Of a DNA stretch of 47,523 nt, positions 35,242 through 44,955 are shown in pieces; position 1 is the stretch's first letter, and every line of letters starts with the position of its first letter. The notes beneath the pieces were generated by a model. The model worked only from the letters and a program-made list of their open reading frames with translations. It was not told the DNA's origin and made no database searches. The stretch is from Caldilineaceae bacterium (GTDB lineage: Bacteria; Chloroflexota; Anaerolineae; Caldilineales; Caldilineaceae). Location of the stretch: contig JAPPAJ010000281.1 in assembly GCA_026705565.1 (NCBI GenBank), positions 1 to 47,523 of the forward strand, in the 5' to 3' direction. A program made the translations under genes and the position numbers.

Positions 35242-36153
35242 GTGAACTTGCAAGCTCCCAACTCATCGGATGTGACCGTCTCTGCGGCAGCCCCTGCCGC
35301 CAGCCACCACCCGGCTTGGTTGCGGGCCTTCTGGCACTATGATCCGGACTACGCTTATGCGCCAGAGACCTACGAGTACGGGCCCTATGGCACGACCGAT
35401 CCCTGCTACATCGAGGATGGGGTGCGCCTGAGTCCCAATGCGTACCATGACGAGTTTCTTACCGTCTCCAAGTCCAATGTGCTGCGTTTCCTGGGATTGA
35501 CTGGACAGAACTTGCCCGTCACCCGAGAGGTATCTGTATGGAATCTGCCGGATCTCCCGCTCGTCCGGCAGTCCCGTCAACGGCTGGAGCCCGACCTGGG
35601 AGTTTGGCCTGCGGGGACCCGGGTGCGTCAGGAATCCATGTTGCAATGGGAAAAAGTGGGCTTGCCCCGGCTGGTGGTGGAGTGCCTGTCGCGGTCTACG
35701 ACGCACAACGACCTGGTCACCAAACCCGATCTGTACCGCGATCTGGGGGTGGAGGAGTACTGGATCTGCCAGGCTCATCCCATGCAGGCGCACACCGTGT
35801 ATCAGCGGGATGACCGGGGACGGTGGCAGGCGCGGCCTGTGCCCGGCGAACAAGGCTTGTATTCCCCTGTTCTGGGCACTCGGGTGCGCGTTCACGAGGA
35901 GGACGGTTTCCAGTGCCAGGACCGGGCGACTGGGTGGTGGATTGAGGCCGATGCCAGCTTCTACAACGAAGGGTACGACCAAGGGCAATACCGGGGACGG
36001 CAACAGTCTCTCCTCGACCTTGCCGAAGTTCTGTGTACCGCGCAGGAACTGGCAATCCTTAGAGCGGAGTTGAAGGCTGTCGATCCGCAGGTCTGGCCGA
36101 GCATCAAGGACTTGTATGGGCGGTATCGCCCCCATGGCGAGGGATCACGCTGA
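35242..36153 (+). CDS. Uma2-family PD-(D/E)XK nuclease-like protein
   Basis: A 303-residue protein with the Uma2 (DUF820) core RLEPDLGVWP, then LPRLVVECLSRSTTHNDLVT and KPDLYRDLGVEEYWICQ. These give the PD...E-x-x-S...K arrangement of the restriction-endonuclease-like fold. Uma2 genes are abundant in cyanobacteria and Chloroflexota; most have no known function. It is longer than typical (about 190-250), with an N-terminal extension rich in tyrosine and proline (WHYDPDYAYAPETYEYGPYG). The start is a GTG at 35242. Confidence 0.88.
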   Translation: MNLQAPNSSDVTVSAAAPAASHHPAWLRAFWHYDPDYAYAPETYEYGPYGTTDPCYIEDGVRLSPNAYHDEFLTVSKSNVLRFLGLTGQNLPVTREVSVWNLPDLPLVRQSRQRLEPDLGVWPAGTRVRQESMLQWEKVGLPRLVVECLSRSTTHNDLVTKPDLYRDLGVEEYWICQAHPMQAHTVYQRDDRGRWQARPVPGEQGLYSPVLGTRVRVHEEDGFQCQDRATGWWIEADASFYNEGYDQGQYRGRQQSLLDLAEVLCTAQELAILRAELKAVDPQVWPSIKDLYGRYRPHGEGSR

Positions 36154-36235
36154 CCGATGGTCCGACCGAATCGATTCCTTGGGAGAGCTTGCGGCGCTGG
36201 CCAGCACCGCAAGTGCCAGGCGCAAATGTTTATTT

Positions 36236-36916
36236 TCAAGAAGATTCAAGAAGCTCGATAATGATTGTTCGCATTTTTGGAATGTTTAACAACTGCTGTG
36301 CTAAAAATGTTTGATTGATCTGAGCATCAGCTAATCGTTCACTAACAATAGTATCAAATTCGAATCCCATCAGAGCGCAAAACTCCCTGCCAGTCCAAAC
36401 TTGATCAATTGTGACCGCACCTTTGAAGCCTTCTACGATTGCTTGCTTATCCTCTTGGTTGAAACTGCAAACTCGGATGCTAGTTGCGTAGGCTAGAGTG
36501 GAACCAACATTGACACTGAAACTGGTTAGTGTACTTATTTCTCCCGACGCCTTCTTGGTATCGAAAGTATCGCCGTCTTTCAACTCCAAGACATAACAGT
36601 GCGGTGTTGTGTGTGTGCGTTGAAATATAAGGTAATCAGGTTCTGCTGCAGGAAAATTGATTCGTTTCGATTTTTTTATCTTCTTCTTGTCAGCGATAAA
36701 CACTCCTTCGCCGCTGTACTGTAAGAATTTGTCCAAATCGGTTATTGCCGTACCATTGGCTTCAGCTTCGCGTTGGATGATGTGTTCCAATTCGGTGCCG
36801 GCCCTTATGCTAGTGGCATGAACTCTAGATATAAGCGCGCCTATGTCCGGGTCAGCAAAAATTCGAGCATATCCGCCATCGCGACGTCCAGGTTTCGCTT
36901 GATCTATTCTAGACAT
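36236..36916 (-). CDS. Type II restriction endonuclease
   Basis: A 226-residue protein with a PD-(D/E)XK nuclease core: [20 protein letters not shown] continuing as [13 protein letters not shown], where the aspartate, glutamate and lysine are the catalytic set. The start ATG 36916 overlaps the methyltransferase stop by 8 bases (ATGTCTAG); a methionine at 36946 is also in frame. Its pairing with a DNA methyltransferase supports the restriction call. It is clearly more AT-rich and lysine/isoleucine-rich than its neighbours, a sign of transfer. The recognition sequence cannot be inferred. Confidence 0.85.
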   Translation of the reverse strand: MSRIDQAKPGRRDGGYARIFADPDIGALISRVHATSIRAGTELEHIIQREAEANGTAITDLDKFLQYSGEGVFIADKKKIKKSKRINFPAAEPDYLIFQRTHTTPHCYVLELKDGDTFDTKKASGEISTLTSFSVNVGSTLAYATSIRVCSFNQEDKQAIVEGFKGAVTIDQVWTGREFCALMGFEFDTIVSERLADAQINQTFLAQQLLNIPKMRTIIIELLESS

Positions 36917-37607
36917 ATAAATCACACCCCAGAAACTGCCGGTCAATGGATAAGGCAGCGGTCATTACTGAATAACTTCCGGCTGCTGGATCGAGAACAA
37001 TGTCACCTGGGTCAGTGACGGCTTGTATTAATTCAGCTTGTAACTTGATTGGCTTTGGATGGACACCTCTCTGCCGATCGACTGTCTCAGTCCACACATC
37101 CGGAATGTCGTGCTTTTGCCAGACACCTTTTGCCCGTATTGGATGTCGTTGCAAAATTACGAGATATTCGCTATACCGCCGGGTACGGTAGCCCATCCCC
37201 ATTCGATCTTTGTTCCAAGTCACCAAATCCACCACACTCACGTCTAATCCATCCAACCATGGTTGGATGCCGGAGCACAGATGATATTTGTCAGTCCATA
37301 AGAATATATGGCCCGAATGAGTAATTGACTTGGTGATTGCTTGTAGGAATGCTGTTATCGTGGCATCGTCCATCTGTGGTAGTTGACAGCGTTGTCGGCC
37401 ACGTGCAACTCCTTCGTTGCCGTATGCCATTTTGTCCAAGATGCCCCGATACTGAGGATCAAAAATACATAGTGGAACTGAGCCGGGTTCTATCTCGGCT
37501 AGGAGTTTTAACCCATCATAGGTATTTTGCTGATTAAGAGGTAATGGCCAAGTTTCGACCGCTGTAGGTCTTGGTGCTGACAACCGATCATGTGCTAGTA
37601 CAGTCAT
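36909..37607 (-). CDS. Type II DNA methyltransferase (beta-class, amino)
   Basis: A 232-residue N6-adenine or N4-cytosine methyltransferase. The catalytic motif IV is [20 protein letters not shown] (DPQY, a variant of DPPY). Motif I follows near the C-terminus as [19 protein letters not shown], giving the beta-class order [28 protein letters not shown] is the motif before it. The start ATG 37607 has GGAG about 10 bases upstream. It is transcribed before the endonuclease, as needed for host protection. No controller (C) protein gene is visible nearby. Confidence 0.9.
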   Translation of the reverse strand: MTVLAHDRLSAPRPTAVETWPLPLNQQNTYDGLKLLAEIEPGSVPLCIFDPQYRGILDKMAYGNEGVARGRQRCQLPQMDDATITAFLQAITKSITHSGHIFLWTDKYHLCSGIQPWLDGLDVSVVDLVTWNKDRMGMGYRTRRYSEYLVILQRHPIRAKGVWQKHDIPDVWTETVDRQRGVHPKPIKLQAELIQAVTDPGDIVLDPAAGSYSVMTAALSIDRQFLGCDLYV

Positions 37608-38038
37608 CGTGTGTTTCTCCTTAGGTAGGTCCACCTTACGTAAGTCATCCGTTGGCCGTTGCAGAATATTGAGACATTATTGCTATGTGCTGTTTGTTGT
37701 CAAGTTGCTGGATGTCATGGATGTTGTTTGACTTTTGTATCGGCCCGGGCCTGTCTTCGGAAGCCATGGAGTGCACCCCCCCCTGTCGTTGCATGTGTAC
37801 CTCAAGCCACCGTGTTGGGCATGAACTAAAGGTAGAAGGAAGCTCACCCTTCCCTTGTCAATACCCTGAAACAAGCGTCCTCGTTGCTTGACCATGATGC
37901 CACAGATGTGAACTAGCCTACGGTTGGCGCTTCAGGCAGATGGACTGCAGTGCCGCTGGACCAATCCCCTCGCGTAGGGCAGCAGCCGGGATGAATTAGG
38001 TGGTTGATGCTAATGATCGCGCCGATCGAACGAGAAAA
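37608..38038. other. Gap between restriction-modification and sugar ABC operon
   Basis: About 430 bases. It should hold the methyltransferase promoter and the end of the sugar transporter operon. It contains a run of eight C (37776-37783) and the palindrome TTACGTAA near 37634. No gene is recognisable. Confidence 0.4.
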
Positions 38039-38896
38039 TCAGGCTTTGAGCCCCCCAGCCGTCAACCCTCGTACGTACTGCCGCATGCCGAACGAAAACA
38101 AAATCACCAGCGGAATTGACGCCGTGATGTAGGCCGCCATCCGGGGACCGATGTCGGTCACGCCAATCTCCGAAGTGAACTGCGTCAATGCCACGGCCAC
38201 CACCTGCCGCTTGGGCGAGGAGATTGCCACCAGCGGCCACATGAACTGGTTGTAGGTCGTGACCAGTCGAACCACGGCCACGGTGACCAGGATGGGAATG
38301 GACAACGGCACGGCAATCCGCCAAAAGGCCTGAAGTTCGGTCGCACCGTCGATGCGGGCGGCGTCGAAGAACTCCTCAGGCAAGGTTGCAAAGAAGCTGC
38401 GGCAGAGCAGGAGCGCAAACACCTGGCCACCGGATGTCCACGGGAGGATGAGGGCCCAGTAGGTGTTCTCGAGGCCCATGTTCAGGATGAGCACGTAGGC
38501 CGGGATCAGCGTCAGGATGGGCGGGATCATCAATAGGGCCAGGATCCCGGTGTAGATGATCTCCTTGGCCGGGAACCGGTGGCGCGCAAAGACATAGCCG
38601 GACAGGCTGGACAGCAGCAGCGTGGTCGCACAAGCCGAACCCGACGTGATGATCGAGTTCAGGATCGATCGGCCGATGACCGCCCAGCCCAAGGCGAAGT
38701 TTTCCCAGCGGTAGGGATTGGGCATCGACCAGAATCGGCCGTAAATCTGGCCGTTGTCCTTCAGGGCCAACACCGCCAGGTAGACAATCGGCACGAAGGT
38801 CAGGACCAGCAGGAACACCAGGATGATGGTGATCACCGTCTGGCCCAGGGACAGGCGCAGCCTCCGCATGGTGGGGGACATGGTTACGGCGGACAT
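38039..38896 (-). CDS. Carbohydrate ABC permease, MalG-type
   Basis: A 285-residue inner-membrane permease with six predicted spans, beginning TVITIILVFLLVLTFVPIVY. The EAA loop contacting the ATPase is EEFFDAARIDGATELQAFWR. The C-terminus FSFGMRQYVRGLTAGGLKA is the usual MalG-type ending. It pairs with the larger permease immediately upstream (3-base gap). No ATPase gene of the MalK/MsmX type is in the operon, so an ATPase encoded elsewhere must serve it. Confidence 0.95.
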   Translation of the reverse strand: MSAVTMSPTMRRLRLSLGQTVITIILVFLLVLTFVPIVYLAVLALKDNGQIYGRFWSMPNPYRWENFALGWAVIGRSILNSIITSGSACATTLLLSSLSGYVFARHRFPAKEIIYTGILALLMIPPILTLIPAYVLILNMGLENTYWALILPWTSGGQVFALLLCRSFFATLPEEFFDAARIDGATELQAFWRIAVPLSIPILVTVAVVRLVTTYNQFMWPLVAISSPKRQVVAVALTQFTSEIGVTDIGPRMAAYITASIPLVILFSFGMRQYVRGLTAGGLKA

Positions 38897-38899
38897 GGG

Positions 38900-40894
38900 T
38901 CAGGCCTCGAATTCCGTCGCGGTGCGTACGTAGCGCATGTTGATGATGGTGCCCACCAGGATGATCAGGAACAGGATCATACCGATGGCGGAGGCGACCC
39001 CCATGCGGTCCATGCGCATGGCCATGTAGTACAGCTCCAGGGCCGGAACATACGTCGAGTCGCCGGGCCCCCCTCCCGTGGTGAGAAACACCAGCTCGAA
39101 CGTCTGCACTGCGTTGATGAAGTTGAGGATCAGGAGGAGCTTTACTTGGCCCATCAGCAGCGGCAGGTCGATATTCCAGAACCGCCGGAAGACATTGGCC
39201 CCGTCGACCCGGGACGAATCGATGATTTCGTCCGAAATGGAGATGAGCCCACCGTAGAAGATCAGCAGGGCGAAGGCGTTGACCCAGGGCACGCCGATGA
39301 ACAGCACCGAACTCAATGCCACCTTCGGGTCGCCGTACCAGACCCGGGTCCACTCGGGCCTGCCCACCAGTTCCAGGAACTCGTTCAACAGGCCGATGGC
39401 CGGGTCGTAGATGTTGTTCCAGACCAGGATTTCCACCACGGCCGGCAGCACAATCGGGACCACGAAGAGCGTTCGCATCCAATACTGGGTGTAACGGTTC
39501 TTGAGGTTGAAGACCAGTTCCGCCACCAGGAGCGGCATGGTCATCGTCTTGACAATCGAGACCACGACCAGGATCAGGGCGTTGCGGAAGCTGGCGATGA
39601 AGAACCGGTCCGTCATCAGGAAACGGAAGTTCTCCAGTCCGACCCAGGGTGAATGCCCCGCGGGGTTCCAGTCCGTAAAGGCGTGGTAGAGACCCGAGAA
39701 CGCCGGGTAGTAGTTGAAGGTCAGAAGAAACAGAAGGGTCGGCAGGATCAACAAATAGGAGAATCGAGCTCGCCACACGGCTGCCAGGCCGCGCCGCGGC
39801 CCCACGGAGTGCTGGACCCATATCCGACGGCCGCCGGTGGTGAAGATGATCAACAGGATCACTCCCGCCAGCAGGAGCGCCACGAGGCCCGCAGTGGCGG
39901 TGATGGCCATGTTCCGGGTGCGGGCGGCAGTGGCCAGGATGGCGGAATGTTGCATGCGGTCCAGCACCTGCACCTGTCCGTCCGCCAGACCGAATGCCAG
40001 GCGCGTGCCGTCCCCGGTCAAGGCGATTTGCCGGATCTCGCCTTCCTGCTGCAGCCGTCGGATGACGGAGCCGTCGGTGTCCAGATACAGGACGTTGCCC
40101 CGTTCGTCCCGGGCCATCAGAAGTTGACCGTCTCCGGACATGGCCACGTCCGTAATCTCAGCGTCTGCCTTGGAAGTCCAGATTTGTTCCCCGTTGGCAC
40201 CGTTGATCAACGTGATCGAGCCGTCGGTGGTTCCCGCCAGGATGCGTCCCCCGGAACGGGAGACTGCCAGGGACTTGATGTCGTAATCCAGACGCGTCGA
40301 AAGGAGCTGCCGTCCCGACTTGGAGAAGATGGACAGCCGACCGTCGTCGGCTCCCACCACGACACGCGCATCGTCGCCGGATCCGTAGATGGACACCGCC
40401 TCCACCCCTAGGCCGCGTTCATCCGTCCACAGCAGTTCGCCCTGGCTGTCCATGACATAAACCTGCATGTCGTCGGATGCACCGGCGACCAGCGACCCGT
40501 CGCGGGAAATTGCGACGGAATTGAAAGTGCGGGATGCCTTGGTCCGGCCCAATTCGTTGCCGGTGTCACCGTCCAGCAGGTAGAGGAAGCGGTCTTCGGA
40601 GGAGATTGCCAGCCGGCGGCCGTCCTCACTCCAAGCCAGGCCGGTAATGCTGTTGTCGGCGGTGAAGGTCCAGAGTTCGTTGCCCTCTGCATCGCGCACC
40701 GACACTTCGTTGGCACGGGTGCCTACCGCGGCCCGTTGTCCGTCGGCCGACATGGCCAGGCCGGTAATCGGGCTGGCGAGATCGTCCGACCAAATCTCTC
40801 CGCTCTGGGCCAGCACAGGACCCGGAATAGCGGCCCACCAGCACGCAAGCAACAAGACGCCGGCTGCCAGCCGGCGCCAACCTTGGGCAATCAC
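38900..40894 (-). CDS. Beta-propeller fused to MalF-type sugar permease
   Basis: A 664-residue fusion. A signal sequence (VLLLACWWAAIPGPVLAQ) is followed by seven repeats of about 40 residues, each with an I-x-x-(L/V)-A-x-S-x-D/S-G-x-x-(L/V)-A-x-G pattern, for example ITGLAMSADGQRAAVGTR and FNSVAISRDGSLVAGASD (residues ~42-325). That predicts a seven-bladed WD40/PQQ-like propeller outside the cell. A membrane span (ATAGLVALLLAGVILLIIF) leads to a complete MalF-type permease with ILPTLLFLLTFNYYPAFSG and the EAA loop IDSSRVDGANVFRRFWN. MalF-type proteins are usually ~300 residues. The propeller may contact the binding protein, the ligand or the cell wall; no function is known to me. Confidence 0.92.
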   Translation of the reverse strand: MIAQGWRRLAAGVLLLACWWAAIPGPVLAQSGEIWSDDLASPITGLAMSADGQRAAVGTRANEVSVRDAEGNELWTFTADNSITGLAWSEDGRRLAISSEDRFLYLLDGDTGNELGRTKASRTFNSVAISRDGSLVAGASDDMQVYVMDSQGELLWTDERGLGVEAVSIYGSGDDARVVVGADDGRLSIFSKSGRQLLSTRLDYDIKSLAVSRSGGRILAGTTDGSITLINGANGEQIWTSKADAEITDVAMSGDGQLLMARDERGNVLYLDTDGSVIRRLQQEGEIRQIALTGDGTRLAFGLADGQVQVLDRMQHSAILATAARTRNMAITATAGLVALLLAGVILLIIFTTGGRRIWVQHSVGPRRGLAAVWRARFSYLLILPTLLFLLTFNYYPAFSGLYHAFTDWNPAGHSPWVGLENFRFLMTDRFFIASFRNALILVVVSIVKTMTMPLLVAELVFNLKNRYTQYWMRTLFVVPIVLPAVVEILVWNNIYDPAIGLLNEFLELVGRPEWTRVWYGDPKVALSSVLFIGVPWVNAFALLIFYGGLISISDEIIDSSRVDGANVFRRFWNIDLPLLMGQVKLLLILNFINAVQTFELVFLTTGGGPGDSTYVPALELYYMAMRMDRMGVASAIGMILFLIILVGTIINMRYVRTATEFEA

Positions 40895-40962
40895 GGTCCG
40901 GGTGTGTGCAAATGCATGGCGGGAACCGGCGTGGCCAGTCGGCGCGCCGATCCCTCACTCAA

Positions 40963-40998
40963 GCAGGCCCGATCCGGCTCCGGCCGGATCGGGCCTGC
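40963..40998 (-). promoter_or_regulatory. GC-rich hairpin between SBP and permease genes
   Basis: Two perfect 15-base arms (GCAGGCCCGATCCGG and its complement) around a 6-base loop, just after the binding-protein stop (41014) and 69 bases before the permease start. There is no T-run. It has the same position as the palindromes of the Dpp operon. Confidence 0.8.
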
Positions 40999-41013
40999 GC
41001 AACAGTCACAAAC

Positions 41014-42741
41014 TCAATAGGGTCCGGCAGCAACATAGCCGGGTGGACGCTTCTCGGGACTCTCCAAGTCTTCCTCGGTCAGGTTCAGATAGACGAGCAG
41101 GTCGTTGAAGCTGTCTTCCAACAAAGCCTGATAGTCGGCCGCGAATTCCTCCGCGGTTCGGGTACCGGCAAAGAACTCCTGCACCATGATGGACCAGATG
41201 CGCTTGGAGTCCTCGTGCTTGAAGAAGCCGCGGGCCACCGCGTCGCCGGGCGCGCCCGGCTTCTCGTAGTTGCCCACGAAGACGCTGTTGGCAAAGATGT
41301 CCTCCCACGGCGACGGCATTGATACGCCCTTGATCAAGGGCGGACCGGCGATGCCGCCCTGCAGGTTCTCCGTATCCAGCTTGTTCTCAAGGAAGATCCG
41401 CATGCCTTCGGGGCTGGTCCAGAACATCACGAAGTCCGCTTCCAGGTCGTTCTGGGCCCGGTTTTTCTTGGGCAGGGCCAGGTAGCCCTGGGTCAGCTCG
41501 TTGGCGCGGGCCGTGCCCTGCACGCACGGTCCCTCGATGCTCGGGAATGCGAAGCGGCCGTATTCGAACTCGACCGCGGCTGCCGCGGATTCCTCATCCA
41601 CCTCGCCGGAGCCACCGTATTCGCCCTGGGCCAGCGACCGGATGTCCTTGGGGAAGCTCGTGAAGAAGCCGCCATGGACCATGCGCATGGCCGCCTGTTG
41701 GGTCAGGAACAGCGGATAGGCATCGGTCATGCCGGCCCAGCCTTCGGGAACGAATCCGTTTTCGGTCTTGAAGACACGCCCGATCTGGGTCATCATCTCG
41801 ACCGTGCATTCGTTGTCGAAGTTGAGGTCACCGTCCTGCAGGGCGCGCATGTGGCGCACGATGTTGACCGAAACACGGTCGGGATCATCGTTGCGCACGT
41901 CGCTCGGGTCGTATTCCCAAACGTCATCGATGCCTTCCCGGAAGCACCAGTCGCCTTCCTGGCACTGGATGATTTGCAGGTCGTCGCGATGGTACTGGTC
42001 CATGGCGGAGCGCATCAGCCACGGCATGCGGCCGCCGCCCCAAATCTGTTCCGTGGTGCCTTCCATGGCGATCGGAATGTAGCCGGCCGCCTTGACCTTC
42101 TCGCTGTACTCGACGAGCTGGTCCCAGGTGGGCTGCACGGGCACGTCCGTAATGCCGGCCTCGGCAAAGATGTCCTTGTTGTAGACCCAGAAGGTCTGCA
42201 CCGACATGTACGGCAGGCTGTACATCTCCCCGGTGGAGGGATCCCGCACCAGGTTCAGGCCCCACTGCTGGAAGCTGTCCTCCCAGGTGGCTCCGGTATA
42301 GGGATTGGTCTGGCTCAGGTAGGGCCCCCAGTTGACCAGGCGGCCTTCCTGGGCGAACTCCCGCAGGTGCGGGGTTTCAATCAGCGACACGCGCGGTTCG
42401 TCGGAAGTGAACTGGGTGCGAATCCACTGGAGATAGGCGTCGGGACCGGTGCCCGGGGCCTTGAGCTCCACTTCGATGTTGACACCCGGGTTGAGAGCCA
42501 TGTAGGCATCCGCCAACGCCTGATAGGTTTGGATGTCGTTGGAGGCAATCGAGATGACGATTTCGCCTTCAAGGGCCGCCGCTTCCTCCTCGACGGTTTC
42601 CTCGATCTGAACTACTTCCTCTTCGGCGGCAGGCTCCTCCGCAGGAGCGGCTGGCTCCGCGGCCGGTGGTGCGCCGCAAGCCGCCAGCATCAAGGCCGCG
42701 AGCAGGCACCCGACTAGGGTCCATCGAATGCGTCCGGTCAT
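41014..42741 (-). CDS. Family-1 sugar-binding lipoprotein
   Basis: A 575-residue extracytoplasmic binding protein. The signal peptide WTLVGCLLAALMLAAC carries the lipobox, followed by a proline/alanine/glutamate linker of ~45 residues. The body has the SBP_bac_1 pattern: YQALADAYMALNPGVNIEVE, FWVYNKDIFAEAGITDVPVQ PTWDQL, and MRMVHGGFF. The start ATG 42741 is preceded by AGGAGG about 12 bases upstream. It delivers a sugar or related ligand to the two permeases downstream. It is larger than usual (about 430), with an inserted cysteine-containing segment (IIQCQEGDWCFREGIDD). Confidence 0.94.
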   Translation of the reverse strand: MTGRIRWTLVGCLLAALMLAACGAPPAAEPAAPAEEPAAEEEVVQIEETVEEEAAALEGEIVISIASNDIQTYQALADAYMALNPGVNIEVELKAPGTGPDAYLQWIRTQFTSDEPRVSLIETPHLREFAQEGRLVNWGPYLSQTNPYTGATWEDSFQQWGLNLVRDPSTGEMYSLPYMSVQTFWVYNKDIFAEAGITDVPVQPTWDQLVEYSEKVKAAGYIPIAMEGTTEQIWGGGRMPWLMRSAMDQYHRDDLQIIQCQEGDWCFREGIDDVWEYDPSDVRNDDPDRVSVNIVRHMRALQDGDLNFDNECTVEMMTQIGRVFKTENGFVPEGWAGMTDAYPLFLTQQAAMRMVHGGFFTSFPKDIRSLAQGEYGGSGEVDEESAAAAVEFEYGRFAFPSIEGPCVQGTARANELTQGYLALPKKNRAQNDLEADFVMFWTSPEGMRIFLENKLDTENLQGGIAGPPLIKGVSMPSPWEDIFANSVFVGNYEKPGAPGDAVARGFFKHEDSKRIWSIMVQEFFAGTRTAEEFAADYQALLEDSFNDLLVYLNLTEEDLESPEKRPPGYVAAGPY

Positions 42742-43065
42742 GTATTTGTTTCCTCCTGGCAGGCACTGAGTTGGCCCTCTGGGCACCGATCGGTAGGACC
42801 GGAGGACGTCTCACGCCTCCTGGAATCTCCGAGACCCGGCTCCCGACTAACCGCAACCTGCGCTGTTGAGTGGTGCCTCAATGGTACAAAACATGGAGAC
42901 TTAGCCCTAACGACTGGCATGTCGCCGCCTTTGGGGATTCCGGTTGATTGCTGTTGCACCGCATCCCGGAGCGCCGAAGTCCGTTGGCGTTGCCTGTGTG
43001 TCGGTTGTATATTGGATTTACCCACGGGCTTGCCGCGCCGACCCCTTCTCAGGAACTCCGAAAAC
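42742..43065. promoter_or_regulatory. Divergent promoter region of sugar operons
   Basis: About 320 bases between the starts of the transporter operon (minus) and the catabolic operon (plus). Both promoters must lie here, so shared regulation is likely. I could not identify a clear operator palindrome. Confidence 0.4.
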
Positions 43066-44025
43066 GTGTCCAAGGTACTCTTAATTTCCTCGCTCGCGCC
43101 CTCTGTCAACGAGCAGATCACGCAGCATGCCGGCCCCGACCACCAGGTCTGCGTCCGGCCGTTCGACCTGCCGGCGGACGAGCGCAACCGGCTTCTGGCC
43201 GAACACGACTGCCTGGTCCTGTTCCCCGGCGCGCTGGACGACGCGGCGGTGCGGGCTGCCGCCAACCTGCAACTGATCCAGCTGGTGTCGGCCGGCTACG
43301 ACCGGATCAACGTGAAGTTGTGCCGGGAACTCGGGGTGCCCGTGGCCAACAACGGCGGCACCAATTCCTTGGATGTGGCCGAACACGCGCTGATGCTGAT
43401 GCTGTCGGCCCTGCGCCGGTTTGCCGACTTCGACCGCTTCGTCAAGGCCGGCCAATGGCGGGGCATCGATTCGGGCACCAACACGTTCACCCTGGACGGC
43501 AAGACGGTTGGCATCATCGGGTTCGGCAACATCGGCCGGCGCGTTGCGGGCCTGTTGCGACCGTTTGGTTGTCGTGTAATCTTCAGTGATGCCTACCCGC
43601 CGCCGGAGGAGGTGTCCGCCGGCCTCGGGGCGCAACAGGTTGGTTTGACGGAACTGTTCTCCCAATCCGACCTGATCACCATCCATGTACCCCTGAACGA
43701 CGACACCCGGAACATGGTCAACAGCGACACTCTGGCCCTCATGAAACCCACCGCTTGGCTGGTCAACACCTGCCGCGGTGAGGTGGTGGACGAAACAGCC
43801 CTGCACGCCGCCCTGGAGCACCGACAGATTGCCGGCGCGGCCCTAGACGTCCTGGTCAAGGAGCCGCCGCCCCCTGATCATCCGCTGCTGTCGCTGGACA
43901 ACGTGATCTTCACGCCCCACACGGCCGGGGTCACCTTCGACTCCTTCTCCCGGCGGGGCGAGTTCATCTTCAACAACATTGATCGAGTCGCACGCGGGGA
44001 GGAGCCGCTCGCGCTGGTCAACTGA
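43066..44025 (+). CDS. D-2-hydroxyacid dehydrogenase
   Basis: A 319-residue NAD(P)-dependent dehydrogenase. The Rossmann motif is TVGIIGFGNIGRRVAGLLRP. The catalytic arginine (LVNTCRGEVVDE), glutamate (ALDVLVKEPPPPDHPLL) and histidine (VIFTPHTAGVT) are all present. SAGYDRINVKLCRELGVPVA and NGGTNSLDVAEHAL are the substrate-domain motifs. The GTG at 43066, with AGGA upstream, begins the conserved sequence; the frame stays open further back without similarity. The family oxidises or reduces 2-hydroxy acids. It is the first gene of a catabolic operon divergent from the sugar transporter. Confidence 0.92.
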   Translation: MSKVLLISSLAPSVNEQITQHAGPDHQVCVRPFDLPADERNRLLAEHDCLVLFPGALDDAAVRAAANLQLIQLVSAGYDRINVKLCRELGVPVANNGGTNSLDVAEHALMLMLSALRRFADFDRFVKAGQWRGIDSGTNTFTLDGKTVGIIGFGNIGRRVAGLLRPFGCRVIFSDAYPPPEEVSAGLGAQQVGLTELFSQSDLITIHVPLNDDTRNMVNSDTLALMKPTAWLVNTCRGEVVDETALHAALEHRQIAGAALDVLVKEPPPPDHPLLSLDNVIFTPHTAGVTFDSFSRRGEFIFNNIDRVARGEEPLALVN

Positions 44026-44073
44026 GCCCTGTTCGGCCCCCGGATGCCGGACTCCAAAACGGAAACTGCAGAC

Positions 44074-44916
44074 ATGAAACTTGGCTTCAGCTCATGGGGC
44101 ATGCCCAATGTCCCGGTGGATCACATCATTGCCAGTCTGGCGGAAATGGGGTACGACGGTGTTGAACTGACCGTCAAATCCGGCTACTCGATCGAACTGG
44201 ACACCCTGGATGAGGCCTACCGCAAGTATGTGGTGCGCCTTCTGGATATGCACAACCTCGAACTGCCGGCCCTGGCCGGCCACGAGAGTCTGGTGGAACA
44301 GGACCCGGACCGGGCGGCGGAATGCATGCGCCGCCTTAAGGGGACCGTCGACTTGGCCGTCGACTGGGCCCGCGGCGGTACGCCACCCTGTCTGGACACC
44401 ACCGCCGGCGGGAGCCCGGACGACTGGGAGGCCCTGCGGCCCCTATTGGAGGATAGGCTGGGGGATCTGTGCGGCTATGCCGCCGAGCGCGGGGTGGTGA
44501 TCGCCATTGAACCGCATGTCGGTACCATACTGGATACACCGCCGCGCGTGGTGGAGCTCGTCGACTCCATAGGCCTCGACAACCTGGGGGTTAACTTCGA
44601 CATCTCGCACTTCAACGTGATGGGCATTGACATCGAGACCTCGGTGTCCGCCTTGGCGCCGCTGTCGGCCCACACCCACGTCAAGGACGAGCGGGGTATG
44701 GCGCCGGACCACGAGTTCCTCATTCCCGGTGAGGGCGAGTTTGACTACGTGACCTACCTCAAGGCGATGCGCCGCCACGGCTACACCGGGTTCATCTCCG
44801 CCGAAATTTCCGTGATGGTGCAGCGCCGCGAGGGGTACGACGCCATCGCGGCGGCGCAACAGACGTACGATGTGCTGGATGCGGCCTTCAGGGAGGCTGG
44901 CATCGACCGCGGCTGA
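44074..44916 (+). CDS. Sugar phosphate isomerase/epimerase-like TIM barrel
   Basis: A 280-residue protein of the xylose-isomerase-like AP_endonuc_2 superfamily. MKLGFSSWGMP is the first strand and GYDGVELTVKSG the second; VVIAIEPHVGTIL and VNFDISHFNVMG hold the metal-binding glutamate, aspartate and histidine. AHTHVKDERG and FISAEISVMV supply the remaining metal ligands. Members isomerise or epimerise sugars, inosose or hydroxypyruvate. An in-frame ATG at 44044 would add ten residues; 44074 matches the usual family start. It sits 48 bases after the dehydrogenase gene. Confidence 0.9.
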   Translation: MKLGFSSWGMPNVPVDHIIASLAEMGYDGVELTVKSGYSIELDTLDEAYRKYVVRLLDMHNLELPALAGHESLVEQDPDRAAECMRRLKGTVDLAVDWARGGTPPCLDTTAGGSPDDWEALRPLLEDRLGDLCGYAAERGVVIAIEPHVGTILDTPPRVVELVDSIGLDNLGVNFDISHFNVMGIDIETSVSALAPLSAHTHVKDERGMAPDHEFLIPGEGEFDYVTYLKAMRRHGYTGFISAEISVMVQRREGYDAIAAAQQTYDVLDAAFREAGIDRG

Positions 44917-44955
44917 CATGCCCGCTTTCTCACTCATCAAACCAGGCAGGCCTAC

